Shown: positions 1-7,083, counted from the first letter of the stretch. The stretch: 7,102 nt of DNA from Muribaculaceae bacterium (GCA_029059965.1 JAIDUY010000031.1:1-7102), one strand, 5' to 3'. Notes: generated by a model from the letters alone, not told the origin. A program made the numbers and translations.

Positions 1-2
1 TC

Positions 3-2153
3 GAGGGCGATTTCCAATGCGTTTGCAAAGTAACCAACGCCAAAGTTATCGTTACCCTTAAATATAAGGGTCAGGAATACACCAAGGATTACTACGTTGA
101 CTCCGATAACTTCGGCTCTCGTGGTCGTATCGTAAACCTTCAGCGTGAAAACATCAGTTTCAACCTTGCTGTTTTCCCGAATATCCTCTCTCCGAACAGA
201 AACGAAAACAATTACTTCAAAGTAATGGCGGTTGTCAACGATGCGACAACCGATTATCGCCCGGTGTCTATCAACAATCTGGATATGTCATTCTTCTTCC
301 GAAACGATGATAACCGTTTCGAGGAAATTGAGACAATCGACAAGGATAACACTCACGCCAAGTTTGGCGTTCGCCCTGCCGTTGTTCGTTCAGAACAAAA
401 TGTTGAACGTGAAGTTGATGCAGGCTCGAAGTTCTACGAAATATTTAACTCTCAATTCGACGCAATCAGCTTACGCTTTACCCTCGATAGTGGAACTTGC
501 GAGGGTGTGCTTCTGCCGAATTGGAAACGTGCTCAACGCACACAGGATGCCTACACCTATGCCGTTGACCTCGGAACAACCAACACATATATCTCGTGCT
601 GCAAGTTCGGTCGCGACAATGAGCCTGAACAGCTCAATATGGACGAGCCGATGGTGGCGTTCCTCCACGACTTCAAGCGTTCGTCCCAGCACTCGCTTGT
701 CTCGGTAATTGAAAATGCCATTGCTCCAAAATGTCGCAAGAACTTCAATACCGAGTTCGTTCCGGCACTCATTGACGGCTCGATTTATCGCTTCCCAATC
801 CGCACCGCTCTATGTGTGCAGAAAGGCGACAGAAGCAAGCCCTCGTTGTTCGACAACTGCAACATTGCTTTCTTCTACGAGAAATCAATGGGGCTTGGCA
901 ACCAGTCTATCCTCACTGATATTAAGTGGGAGGATAGCCACGAGAAGGAACTTCGCCTGTTTATCCGCGAACTGCTCCTTATCATCAAGACAGACGTCCT
1001 CCAAAAGAACGGTCTGCTTGCTAATACCAAACTGATTTGGTTCCGTCCTCTCAGCTTCAAAGGTACTATCAAGGACACCTATACAACCATTTGGCAAGAG
1101 GAAGCGAAGAACCTACTTAACATCGGATCTTCGCAAATCGACTGCGTCTCTGAGTCAGAGGCTCCTTACTATTATTTCAGCAAAAAGAACTCTTTCAACA
1201 GCGTTGATGCTGTCTCAATCGTCGATATAGGTGGCGGTTCAAGCGACTTCATCTATTTTGCTGACGGCAAACCCCAAATCGCAAACTCTGTTCACTTCGG
1301 TTGCGATGTACTTTGGGGTAACGGTTTCAGCGGCTTCGATAATGACCGCGTAAACGGCATTTACGAGCGCTTCGTGGAGACCGTTCATCTCGGAGACCAT
1401 ACCGATGAACTGGAACAACTCAATATCAAGATGCGTTCCGACCGTGAGGTTTCGACTAAAGACATCATCAACTTCTGGCTTAGCAACGATAGCCGTTGCG
1501 AAATCACCAAGAAGTTGAAAGAAACTTACAAGCCTCTATTCCTTTATCACTTCGCTTCAATCGTCTACTTTATGGCGAAGATGTATAAAGCAAAGAACCT
1601 CGCTTGCCCTCGCTCGGTTCTTTTCTGCGGTAATGGTAGCCGTTACATCGACGGTCTGCTTTCTTCCGATAAGGCAACCATCAAGGAACTTGTCGCCACA
1701 ATCTTCAAAAATGTTTATGGCGACATTAAGGATATTCAGGTTATTCTTCCCGATAGCCGTAAAGAATGTACCTGCTATGGTGGCCTTTATCGTAACTCCG
1801 ACGTCGATGTACCCGACGAGTTCAACTTCCAGGGTATATCTGACAAGGTCTATGAGAATGTCGAGCAGCTTAAAGCCGACTTTCCTGCGGTCAGCCGCGA
1901 CCTTCTCAATACCTTCGCATCGTTCAATAAACTCTACGCTGATCTCCTGCGTATCCTTATCGCCAAGGGTGAGCTTGATAAACAGGTTGACGCAACCGAA
2001 ATTATCAATCTCATTTCTTCCGGCACTCAGGATTCTCTGGAGAAGAACTTCAAGACCCAGGTCATTCAGAAACTCAATGACAGCGAGGTTTACCACGATT
2101 CGGTATTCTTCTTGCCTATTATTGATAACGTGTTAAAACTCACTAAGATTTAA
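3..2153 (+). CDS. Hsp70/actin-fold ATPase with N-terminal extension, 5' partial
   Basis: The frame is open from the first bases of the window, so the true start lies upstream and the Met codon at 225 is internal; at least 716 residues are present. The ATPase core shows the signatures of the Hsp70/actin superfamily in the right order: phosphate-1 loop VDLGTTNT (564-587), a connect-like segment SESEAPYYYF (1149-1178), phosphate-2 loop DIGGGSSD (1224-1247) and an adenosine motif FCGNGSR (1623-1643). Such proteins bind and hydrolyse ATP with domain closure, acting as chaperones, filament formers or switches. In DnaK the phosphate-1 loop is at the extreme N-terminus; here at least 188 residues precede it, predominantly beta-like and of unknown fold. 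The C-terminal 100 or so residues look helical, with no clear DnaK substrate-binding domain. The stop codon is 1 bp before the next ATG, so it is almost certainly co-transcribed and translationally coupled with the channel gene. No signal peptide or membrane segment is seen in the visible part, so it is probably cytosolic. It could belong to a SrfB-like or other divergent Hsp70 family; the superfamily call is firm, the cellular role is inferred. Confidence 0.85.
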   Translation, partial: EGDFQCVCKVTNAKVIVTLKYKGQEYTKDYYVDSDNFGSRGRIVNLQRENISFNLAVFPNILSPNRNENNYFKVMAVVNDATTDYRPVSINNLDMSFFFRNDDNRFEEIETIDKDNTHAKFGVRPAVVRSEQNVEREVDAGSKFYEIFNSQFDAISLRFTLDSGTCEGVLLPNWKRAQRTQDAYTYAVDLGTTNTYISCCKFGRDNEPEQLNMDEPMVAFLHDFKRSSQHSLVSVIENAIAPKCRKNFNTEFVPALIDGSIYRFPIRTALCVQKGDRSKPSLFDNCNIAFFYEKSMGLGNQSILTDIKWEDSHEKELRLFIRELLLIIKTDVLQKNGLLANTKLIWFRPLSFKGTIKDTYTTIWQEEAKNLLNIGSSQIDCVSESEAPYYYFSKKNSFNSVDAVSIVDIGGGSSDFIYFADGKPQIANSVHFGCDVLWGNGFSGFDNDRVNGIYERFVETVHLGDHTDELEQLNIKMRSDREVSTKDIINFWLSNDSRCEITKKLKETYKPLFLYHFASIVYFMAKMYKAKNLACPRSVLFCGNGSRYIDGLLSSDKATIKELVATIFKNVYGDIKDIQVILPDSRKECTCYGGLYRNSDVDVPDEFNFQGISDKVYENVEQLKADFPAVSRDLLNTFASFNKLYADLLRILIAKGELDKQVDATEIINLISSGTQDSLEKNFKTQVIQKLNDSEVYHDSVFFLPIIDNVLKLTKI

Positions 2154-2154
2154 T

Positions 2155-3801
2155 ATGTTTCAGTCAGGCATATCTATTGTATCGCTGATTATATCTATCG
2201 CTACTTTTATAATCGCGTTTGGCGTTCAGCTCTATTACTTCATCGGAACCCGAAAGAAGTTGGACGTTGTTCGTAATTTCTTTACAAAGAAAAGAGATTA
2301 CGAAGTCTATGGCGAGGCCGAGGATTCTCAGCTCAATCCTTATGTCGCTGAGGATGGCTCCAGTCTCCACACCCTTATAAAGGAACTGAACGAGTACACC
2401 AAAAAGAACCATGGCACCACGGATTTTTCGGTCATTCAAAATAAGACTGACCGAAAAATAAATGTTCTTTACGATAATGCAACTTCAAAAATTGCATTCC
2501 CGACTTATGTGGGCCTCATGGGTACTTTTGCTGGTGTGTTCCTCGGTCTGCTGTTTTTTACTATAGGTTTGGGTTCTTCACCGAATGGAGAAGGTATTAC
2601 TGATGAGACTATTGGTAATCTAATTACTGGCGTTCTTGTTTCTATGTCAACCAGTTTTATCGGCCTTCTCCTCACAACATGGACTCATCACATTGCAGCG
2701 GAAACTCAAAAGGTTGTTCGTGAAGATAAGAACGATTTCTACGAGTTTATTCAGAATGAACTTATGCCGACCCTCGGTGTCAGCATGGTTGCCGCTCTGA
2801 ATAAACTGCACCACACCATCAACCTGTTTGAGCCGTCATTTAATAGTGTCATCGACCGCTTTCAGGCGACTTTTGACTCTTGCACTCAACGCTTCGGATC
2901 TGCTTTTGAGCAGAATGTAACCATTGTTTCGGAAGCAGTGCGCGTCATGGGCGAGAATATGGACAAAATCAATGAAAATGTTGACCTGCAAGCCCAACTC
3001 CTTAAAACGCTTCGCTCTCGCGGCGTCGTTGAATCTCTTGATGCATTTGTCAGAGCTTCGGAGAATTTTAAACTCGTTACCACCGCAATCCATCGTTTTG
3101 AGGAATCATGTGGTGAAGTAAAAAATGTTACAATTGAGCTTGTCAATACACAACAAAGTTATAATGAATCGCTTAAGCTCCCACTTAAGGTCGCTGATAA
3201 ACTGAATAAGATTCTCAATAGAATAACTGACTTTGAAAATAGCATTAACGCTCTTGGTCGTGATATAGAAAAGACCGACCTTCTGGGGAATATCGAGATT
3301 GAAGCTCTCAAACAAGCTATTACTGCTATTAAGAAAAAGCAGAAAATAGCTGTCGAGGCTATGGAAGTTTCCGACGGGCATCTTGAAAATATCTTTAAGA
3401 TGCAGTCTGAGTCTATCGTAAGGTTGGGTCGCACATACGAGGAGAGTTTTGCTTTGTATGCTGAGAGATTCCAGAATCTACTTGATGGACTTGAGCAGGA
3501 AATGCTTGAGCGTCGCAGCGAGATTGTGGCCGCCATAGAGGAAAAATTTTCTATTGATCAAATTCATCAAGAATTCTCTCAGCTGGGCAAGCTGAAAAAG
3601 ATTGAGGAATTACTTATCTCAATCAACACCAATAGTTCTCGTGAGGAAGTCGATAAAACTATCGAAACTACTCGTCGCGAAGTTGAGTCTATACGTAAAC
3701 TTCTCGACAAGGCTATTGAGAATGCCAAGAAGGAACCGGAGAACACGACAACTTCGGGTGGCAGTAGCTTCCTCGATAGCTTCTTCGGCCGTCGTAAATA
3801 A
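2155..3801 (+). CDS. ZorA-like MotA/TolQ/ExbB channel protein with long cytoplasmic tail
   Basis: A 548-residue inner-membrane protein. Three hydrophobic segments are visible: TM1 about residues 5-30, followed by the inside-marking basic GTRKK; TM2 about 113-139 with the PTYVGLMGTFAGVFLG motif; and TM3 about 151-177 with LVSMSTSFIGLLLTT. The last two correspond to the GLLGT-type and S/T-rich helices that line the ion path in MotA, TolQ and ExbB. The layout (TM1, cytoplasmic loop of about 80 residues, TM2, short outside loop, TM3) is that of the family. Residues from about 180 to 548 are almost entirely charged, helical and coiled-coil-like, ending in a Gly/Ser-rich stretch and a basic GRRK tail. 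TolQ and ExbB lack so long a tail, whereas the ZorA subunit of Zorya defence systems has one, reaching into the cytoplasm. The start is 1 bp after the upstream stop and TM1 begins at once, so the start is well supported. It is expected to form a pentamer around the product of the next gene and conduct H+ or Na+ (inferred from the family). Being ZorA-like rests on architecture and on the partner gene, not on an alignment. Confidence 0.83.
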   Translation: MFQSGISIVSLIISIATFIIAFGVQLYYFIGTRKKLDVVRNFFTKKRDYEVYGEAEDSQLNPYVAEDGSSLHTLIKELNEYTKKNHGTTDFSVIQNKTDRKINVLYDNATSKIAFPTYVGLMGTFAGVFLGLLFFTIGLGSSPNGEGITDETIGNLITGVLVSMSTSFIGLLLTTWTHHIAAETQKVVREDKNDFYEFIQNELMPTLGVSMVAALNKLHHTINLFEPSFNSVIDRFQATFDSCTQRFGSAFEQNVTIVSEAVRVMGENMDKINENVDLQAQLLKTLRSRGVVESLDAFVRASENFKLVTTAIHRFEESCGEVKNVTIELVNTQQSYNESLKLPLKVADKLNKILNRITDFENSINALGRDIEKTDLLGNIEIEALKQAITAIKKKQKIAVEAMEVSDGHLENIFKMQSESIVRLGRTYEESFALYAERFQNLLDGLEQEMLERRSEIVAAIEEKFSIDQIHQEFSQLGKLKKIEELLISINTNSSREEVDKTIETTRREVESIRKLLDKAIENAKKEPENTTTSGGSSFLDSFFGRRK

Positions 3802-3809
3802 CTTTACCT

Positions 3810-4559
3810 ATGGATAGTCGCAATAATAAAAGTGCTTTTTGGCCGAGCTACGTGGACATTATGACCACATTGTTCGCTATTATGCTTGTGCTCTTTGCGG
3901 TATCATATAGCAGATTCAAGGTTCAAAGACTTGAGATGGAGCGGCTTGAGATGGAGCGGGCGAGGTTGGAAATTTATAGGGATGAATATGAAAGGATTCA
4001 ATCTATTTATAGAGCAGTAGACAATATAGACCCGGAATACTTTGAATTTAATGAGCGTTATCTTAAGCATATATTCCGGATTCAGGTTACCTACCAAAAA
4101 GAAAAATTTAATCTTGAGAGTCTGGTACAAGATGATTCTCGTTCAGTTGAATATAATCCGACAGAGGCTAACGCCATTAGGCAGCGGATAAAGGATGCTG
4201 GAGAGGAAATCAGAAGAACAATACTTAATCTTCAGCTCAATGATTCTCTGAGGAATAGCATAAAATATTTAGTGGTGATAGAAGGACAGGCTTCAGCCGA
4301 TGGGTGGGCTCAGGACGATTATCGGAACAACAATGTTCTAAGCTATTTGCGTGCTGTCAAGCTTCATGAGTTTTGGCGAGATGAAGCTGGAATCGATTTT
4401 TCGGATATGGAAAAATGCGAGCTTGTCATCTCTGGAAGTGGTGAGAGGGGTGTCCCAAGGGCTGAACGGATAAGTACTGAAGATGATTCTCGCAATCAAC
4501 GATTCTTGATACATATTGTGCCAGTTATTGGTAATATACATCTAAACTCCTCTTTATAG
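3810..4559 (+). CDS. ZorB-like (MotB/OmpA-type) stator protein
   Basis: A 249-residue protein with a short cytoplasmic N-terminus and a single transmembrane helix at about residues 12-33. The segment WPSYVDIMTTLFAIMLVLF has Asp16 placed as in the MotB/ZorB ion-binding helix (compare MotB YADFMTAMM). A charged helical linker follows (about 34-145), starting with a duplicated LEMER unit. The C-terminal part (about 150-240) matches an OmpA-like peptidoglycan-binding domain: VVIEGQASADG, then NNNVLSYLRAVKLHEFW (the N-x-x-LS-x-x-RA helix), GSGERGVPRAER and NQRFLIHIV (the NRRVEI-type end). The TD of the usual GHTD motif is missing. In MotB, TolR, ExbD and ZorB such proteins form the central dimer of the 5:2 ion-driven motor, and the OmpA domain anchors it to the cell wall. 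The start codon is 8 bp after the ZorA-like gene, and the pairing and order equal zorA-zorB. It is the last gene of the operon. Confident as a MotB/OmpA-type protein; the Zorya relation is inferred from the pair. Confidence 0.83.
   Translation: MDSRNNKSAFWPSYVDIMTTLFAIMLVLFAVSYSRFKVQRLEMERLEMERARLEIYRDEYERIQSIYRAVDNIDPEYFEFNERYLKHIFRIQVTYQKEKFNLESLVQDDSRSVEYNPTEANAIRQRIKDAGEEIRRTILNLQLNDSLRNSIKYLVVIEGQASADGWAQDDYRNNNVLSYLRAVKLHEFWRDEAGIDFSDMEKCELVISGSGERGVPRAERISTEDDSRNQRFLIHIVPVIGNIHLNSSL
3930..3959 (+). repeat. Two perfect 15-bp tandem repeats inside the zorB-like gene
   Basis: The unit cttgagatggagcgg occurs twice back to back (3930-3944 and 3945-3959). It keeps the frame and duplicates the residues LEMER just after the transmembrane helix. 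A following ARLE continues the pattern imperfectly. Copy-number change would lengthen or shorten the helix by five residues without breaking the gene. Confidence 0.95.
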
Positions 4560-4578
4560 TAGGAGTTTAAACTATAAA
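4543..4578 (+). terminator. Overlapping stem-loops at the end of the + strand operon
   Basis: Two perfect 8-bp stems overlap: TAAACTCC (4543-4550) with GGAGTTTA (4562-4569), and TTTATAGT (4553-4560) with ACTATAAA (4571-4578). They share sequence, so only one can form at a time, and they enclose the stop codon of the zorB-like gene (4557-4559). No U-run follows on the + strand, so this is a weak terminator or a 3'-end processing and stability structure at best. It may also be chance in AT-rich sequence. Confidence 0.35.
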
Positions 4579-4583
4579 AGGAA

Positions 4584-4611
4584 GCCCGGGGCGTTTCGCA
4601 ACGCTCCGGGC
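4584..4611 (-). terminator. Intrinsic terminator of the GH97 operon
   Basis: A 12-bp GC-rich stem, GCCCGGGGCGTT (4584-4595), a TCGC loop (4596-4599) and AACGCTCCGGGC (4600-4611), with one wobble pair. Read on the - strand, the stem is followed by TTCCTTTTATAG, a U-rich tract, and it lies about 43 bp beyond the GH97 stop codon. That fits a Rho-independent terminator for the - strand operon. On the + strand the following bases are not U-rich, but the stem could still help to stop or protect the converging + transcript. Confidence 0.75.
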
Positions 4612-4632
4612 CTGTATTGAGAAAGTCTAAGA

Positions 4633-4648
4633 TTCAAGATTCCTTGAA
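4633..4648. repeat. Small inverted repeat beyond the GH97 stop
   Basis: TTCAAG (4633-4638) and CTTGAA (4643-4648) form a perfect 6-bp stem with an ATTC loop, between the GH97 stop codon and the GC-rich terminator. No T-rich tail follows directly. It may be a minor part of the 3' end structure or chance. Confidence 0.3.
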
Positions 4649-4654
4649 AGGATA

Positions 4655-6754
4655 TTATTTGCGGGTTATGCGGATTGCCGCGCCGCCGCCTGCCGCGAGG
4701 GGCTGGGCGAGGGTGTCGCCGTGGCCGACCTCGACGCTGCGTATGCGGTAGGCCTGAGGATTGGTCTGCCAGTGGGCGTCGGGGGCGTCCTCGTAGATGG
4801 TGGCCGTGTAGCGGGCGCCTTCGGGGAGGAAGCTCAGGTCGATGGTGGCCGTGCGCGGGTCGCCGTCGGTAATGGCGCCTACGTACCAGTCGTCGCTGTT
4901 CTTGTCGCGGCGCGCCACGGTGATATAGCGGTTGGGCTCGGCCTCGAGATAGCGGCTGTCCGACCAGTCGACGGGCACATCCTCGATGAAGCGGAATGCG
5001 TCGGGGAAGCGCTCGTAGTTCTCGGGCAGGTCGCATGCCATCTGCATGGGCGAGGGCATCGTCAGATAGAGTGCCAGCTGGCGTGCAAGGGTAGTGCCGG
5101 CCTGCGAGTCCTTACCCTCGTTGTAGTAGCTCAGGCGAGTTTCGAACAGACCGGGAGTGTAGTCCATCGGGCCGCCCTTGAGGCGTGTGAAGGGCAGTAT
5201 GCAGGTGTGCGAGGGGGGATTGCCGCCCATGCTCTCGAACTCGCCGCCGCGGGCCGACTCCTGTGCCAGCCAGTTGGGCCATGTGCGGCACAGGCCGGTG
5301 GGGCGCGGAGCCTCGTGGCTGTCTATCATCACCTGATAGTCGGCCGCGCGCTCTATGACGTGGTGGACATGGTCCACCATCCACTGCGATGTGTGGTGCT
5401 CCGAGCGGGGGATGATGGCGCCCACGTAGCCGGTCTTGACGGCGTTGTAGCCCTTTTCGCGCATGTAGGCGAAGGCGCGGTCGAGCTGACGCTCGTAGTC
5501 GGCGGCGTTGGCGGCCGTCTCGTGGTGCATCACAAGCTGCACGCCGCGCGATGCGGCATAGCTCGTCAGCGAGTCGATGTCGAAGTCGGGATAGGGCTTG
5601 TCGAACAGGAACTGGCGGTTCTTGCGGTAGCTTGCCCAGTCCTCCCAGCCTTCGTTCCAGCCCTCGACGAGCACGCCGTCGATGCCGTGGTCGGCTGCGA
5701 AGTCGATGTAGCGCATCACGTTGGCGGTATTTGCCGGATGGTGGCCGTTGGGTTCGATGGTGCTGTAGTCGGTCACGCCGGGCTTGGCGCGGTAGTCGCT
5801 GGAGTATGCCCAGCTCTTGATGCGTCCGGTGAACATCTCCCACCATACGCCCACGAACTTCATGGGCTTTATCCACGATGTGTCCTCGATTTTGCAGGGT
5901 TCGTTGAGGTTGAGAATCATCTGCGAAGCGAGGATGTCGCGGGCGTCGTCGCTCACGATGAGCGTGCGCCAGGGAGTGTTGAAGGGCAGCTGGAGATAGG
6001 CACGCACGCCAAGACGGTCGGGCACGAGGTGCGTGCGCATGGCGAAGGCTGCAGTGTCGACATCGGCGAGCATGGCGGGATAGCCCACCAGTGCGGCCTC
6101 GTGCAGGTTGCCGTAGAGCGAGTCGACGGTTTTGAGCAACAGCGGTGTCTGCACGGTGGTGCCTCCGGTGCGCCGGCTCTCGGAGTGGCGGCGGTATGCG
6201 CCCAAGGCCGAGGGCAGCTGCGAGAACGATGTCTCCGACCACAGGTACTCGTCGGTGTCGTAGTCGCCGGGGATGCAGAAGAGGGTGTGGTCGGCTCCGA
6301 AATTGAATTCGGTGGCTTCGTCGCGCAGTGTCAGGTAGTTGGCGTTGTCCTGGCGGGGAAGCTCGTAGCGGAAGCCGAGGCCGTCGTCGAACAGGCGGAA
6401 GCGCACCGTCATCTCGCGCTCGGGAGCCGAGGCCGTGAAGTGGGCCGCCAGCTCGCGGAAGTGGTCGCGCACGGTGGAGTATTCGCCCCATACAGGTTCC
6501 CACGAGCGGTCGACGGTGGCGGTGTCGGTCCCGACGAGGGTGAATCCGTCGGTGAATCCGATTTCGTCGGCACGCAGTCCCAGGCGACTGTCGGCCACCA
6601 CGGTCTTTCCCTTGTAGGTCAGCGAGTAGACCGGGGTGCCGGCAGCGTCGGTGCCCACCGTCAGGCGCAGATTGCCGTCGGGCGAGCTGATGCCGGCGGC
6701 GCCCGCCGCAAGCGAGGCCGCCAGCACGAAGGAAGCAATGATCTGTCGTTTCAT
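4655..6754 (-). CDS. susB: GH97 inverting alpha-glucosidase (SusB type)
   Basis: A complete 699-residue glycoside hydrolase family 97 protein (SusB of B. thetaiotaomicron has 738). It cleaves alpha-glucosidic bonds in malto-oligosaccharides to release glucose in the periplasm. A signal peptide is visible (MKR, hydrophobic to about residue 20, Ala-rich exit, no lipobox Cys). The N-terminal beta-domain runs to about 280, the catalytic barrel to about 590, then a C-terminal beta-domain. Glutamates fall at the spacing of SusB Glu391, 439, 508, 526 and 532: Glu364 (VEGW), Glu412 (MHHET), Glu481 (SHEAPRPTG), Glu499 (ESARG) and Glu505 (GEFES). By homology Glu505 is the general acid, Glu412 and Glu481 the base pair, and several of these bind Ca2+. 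Having both base glutamates, with TGYVG where retaining members carry a nucleophilic Asp, points to the inverting subgroup. GGPMDYTPG and LPENYERF are also conserved. The start lies 28 bp after the amylase stop and opens the signal peptide. The gene ends at a GC-rich terminator. Its base composition is far richer in GC than the genes to its left. Confidence 0.96.
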   Translation of the reverse strand: MKRQIIASFVLAASLAAGAAGISSPDGNLRLTVGTDAAGTPVYSLTYKGKTVVADSRLGLRADEIGFTDGFTLVGTDTATVDRSWEPVWGEYSTVRDHFRELAAHFTASAPEREMTVRFRLFDDGLGFRYELPRQDNANYLTLRDEATEFNFGADHTLFCIPGDYDTDEYLWSETSFSQLPSALGAYRRHSESRRTGGTTVQTPLLLKTVDSLYGNLHEAALVGYPAMLADVDTAAFAMRTHLVPDRLGVRAYLQLPFNTPWRTLIVSDDARDILASQMILNLNEPCKIEDTSWIKPMKFVGVWWEMFTGRIKSWAYSSDYRAKPGVTDYSTIEPNGHHPANTANVMRYIDFAADHGIDGVLVEGWNEGWEDWASYRKNRQFLFDKPYPDFDIDSLTSYAASRGVQLVMHHETAANAADYERQLDRAFAYMREKGYNAVKTGYVGAIIPRSEHHTSQWMVDHVHHVIERAADYQVMIDSHEAPRPTGLCRTWPNWLAQESARGGEFESMGGNPPSHTCILPFTRLKGGPMDYTPGLFETRLSYYNEGKDSQAGTTLARQLALYLTMPSPMQMACDLPENYERFPDAFRFIEDVPVDWSDSRYLEAEPNRYITVARRDKNSDDWYVGAITDGDPRTATIDLSFLPEGARYTATIYEDAPDAHWQTNPQAYRIRSVEVGHGDTLAQPLAAGGGAAIRITRK

Positions 6755-6782
6755 CTTATCAAATACTTCGGGGTCAGCTACA

Positions 6783-7083
6783 TCAATCCATCAATAACAC
6801 GTAGCCGTAGGGGCGTATATTCATTTCGACAGGCACGGTGATGTCGGTGCCGCCGATGAGGTCGGTCATGCTTGCTCCGGCCAGCGAGATGGGGCACTTG
6901 ACGGTGCGCTCGCCGCCGGTGGTGTTGACCATCACCAGCAGACGGTGTCCGGCAATGGCGCGTGTGAACATGGCCACGTCCTTGTCGGCATAGGTCTGCA
7001 GGCGTCCGCGGCGTACCTCGGCGCTGGCCTTGAATGCTCCGTTGATGGCCTTGTACTCGGCAGTGAGCTCTTCGGACCAGGTG
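6783..7083 (-). CDS. Alpha-amylase family (GH13) C-terminal fragment, 5' partial
   Basis: About 100 codons of an open frame that ends in TGA at 6783-6785; the rest lies beyond the window. The sequence has the look of a GH13 C-terminal beta-sandwich: RRGRLQTYADKDVAMFTRAI, then HRLLVMVNTTGGERTVKCP, and a final PYGYVLLMD, which is the usual Y/F-rich last strand. The catalytic barrel is not in view, so the substrate cannot be read directly. Position 28 bp upstream of a SusB-type glucosidase suggests a SusA-like periplasmic neopullulanase/amylase cutting starch fragments for it. The frame meets a stop at 7095-7097, but that stop lies in adapter-like sequence and is not counted as real. An overlapping frame in the same region is a shadow. 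Confidence 0.75.

Noticed and set aside
225..227. ATG at 225 as the start of the Hsp70-like gene
   Set aside because: The same frame is open with protein-like sequence back to base 3, so this Met is internal and the gene is cut by the window edge.
1557..2096. A 179-codon - strand frame opposite the Hsp70-like gene
   Set aside because: Lies antisense to well-supported ATPase coding sequence, with no recognisable domain and no room for its own promoter.
3..2153. Naming the ATPase as SrfB or as DnaK
   Set aside because: The nucleotide-binding motifs define only the superfamily. The long N-terminal region and lack of a clear substrate-binding domain argue against DnaK, and SrfB identity cannot be shown without an alignment.
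2155..4559. Plain ExbB/TolQ-TolR or flagellar MotAB energiser
   Set aside because: The partner has an OmpA-like cell-wall domain, unlike ExbD or TolR; the channel subunit has a very long helical tail, unlike ExbB, TolQ or MotA; and there are no flagellar, tonB or tolA genes nearby.
5112..6503. A 463-codon - strand frame inside the GH97 gene
   Set aside because: Arg/Pro/His-rich out-of-frame translation of GC-rich DNA, fully overlapped by the real GH97 frame.
4721..6841. A 706-codon + strand open frame antisense to the GH97 gene
   Set aside because: It is a shadow caused by the high GC content and codon bias of the GH97 gene. Its translation is a low-complexity Val/Gly/Ala-rich sequence without domains, while the - strand frame has clear family motifs and active-site residues.
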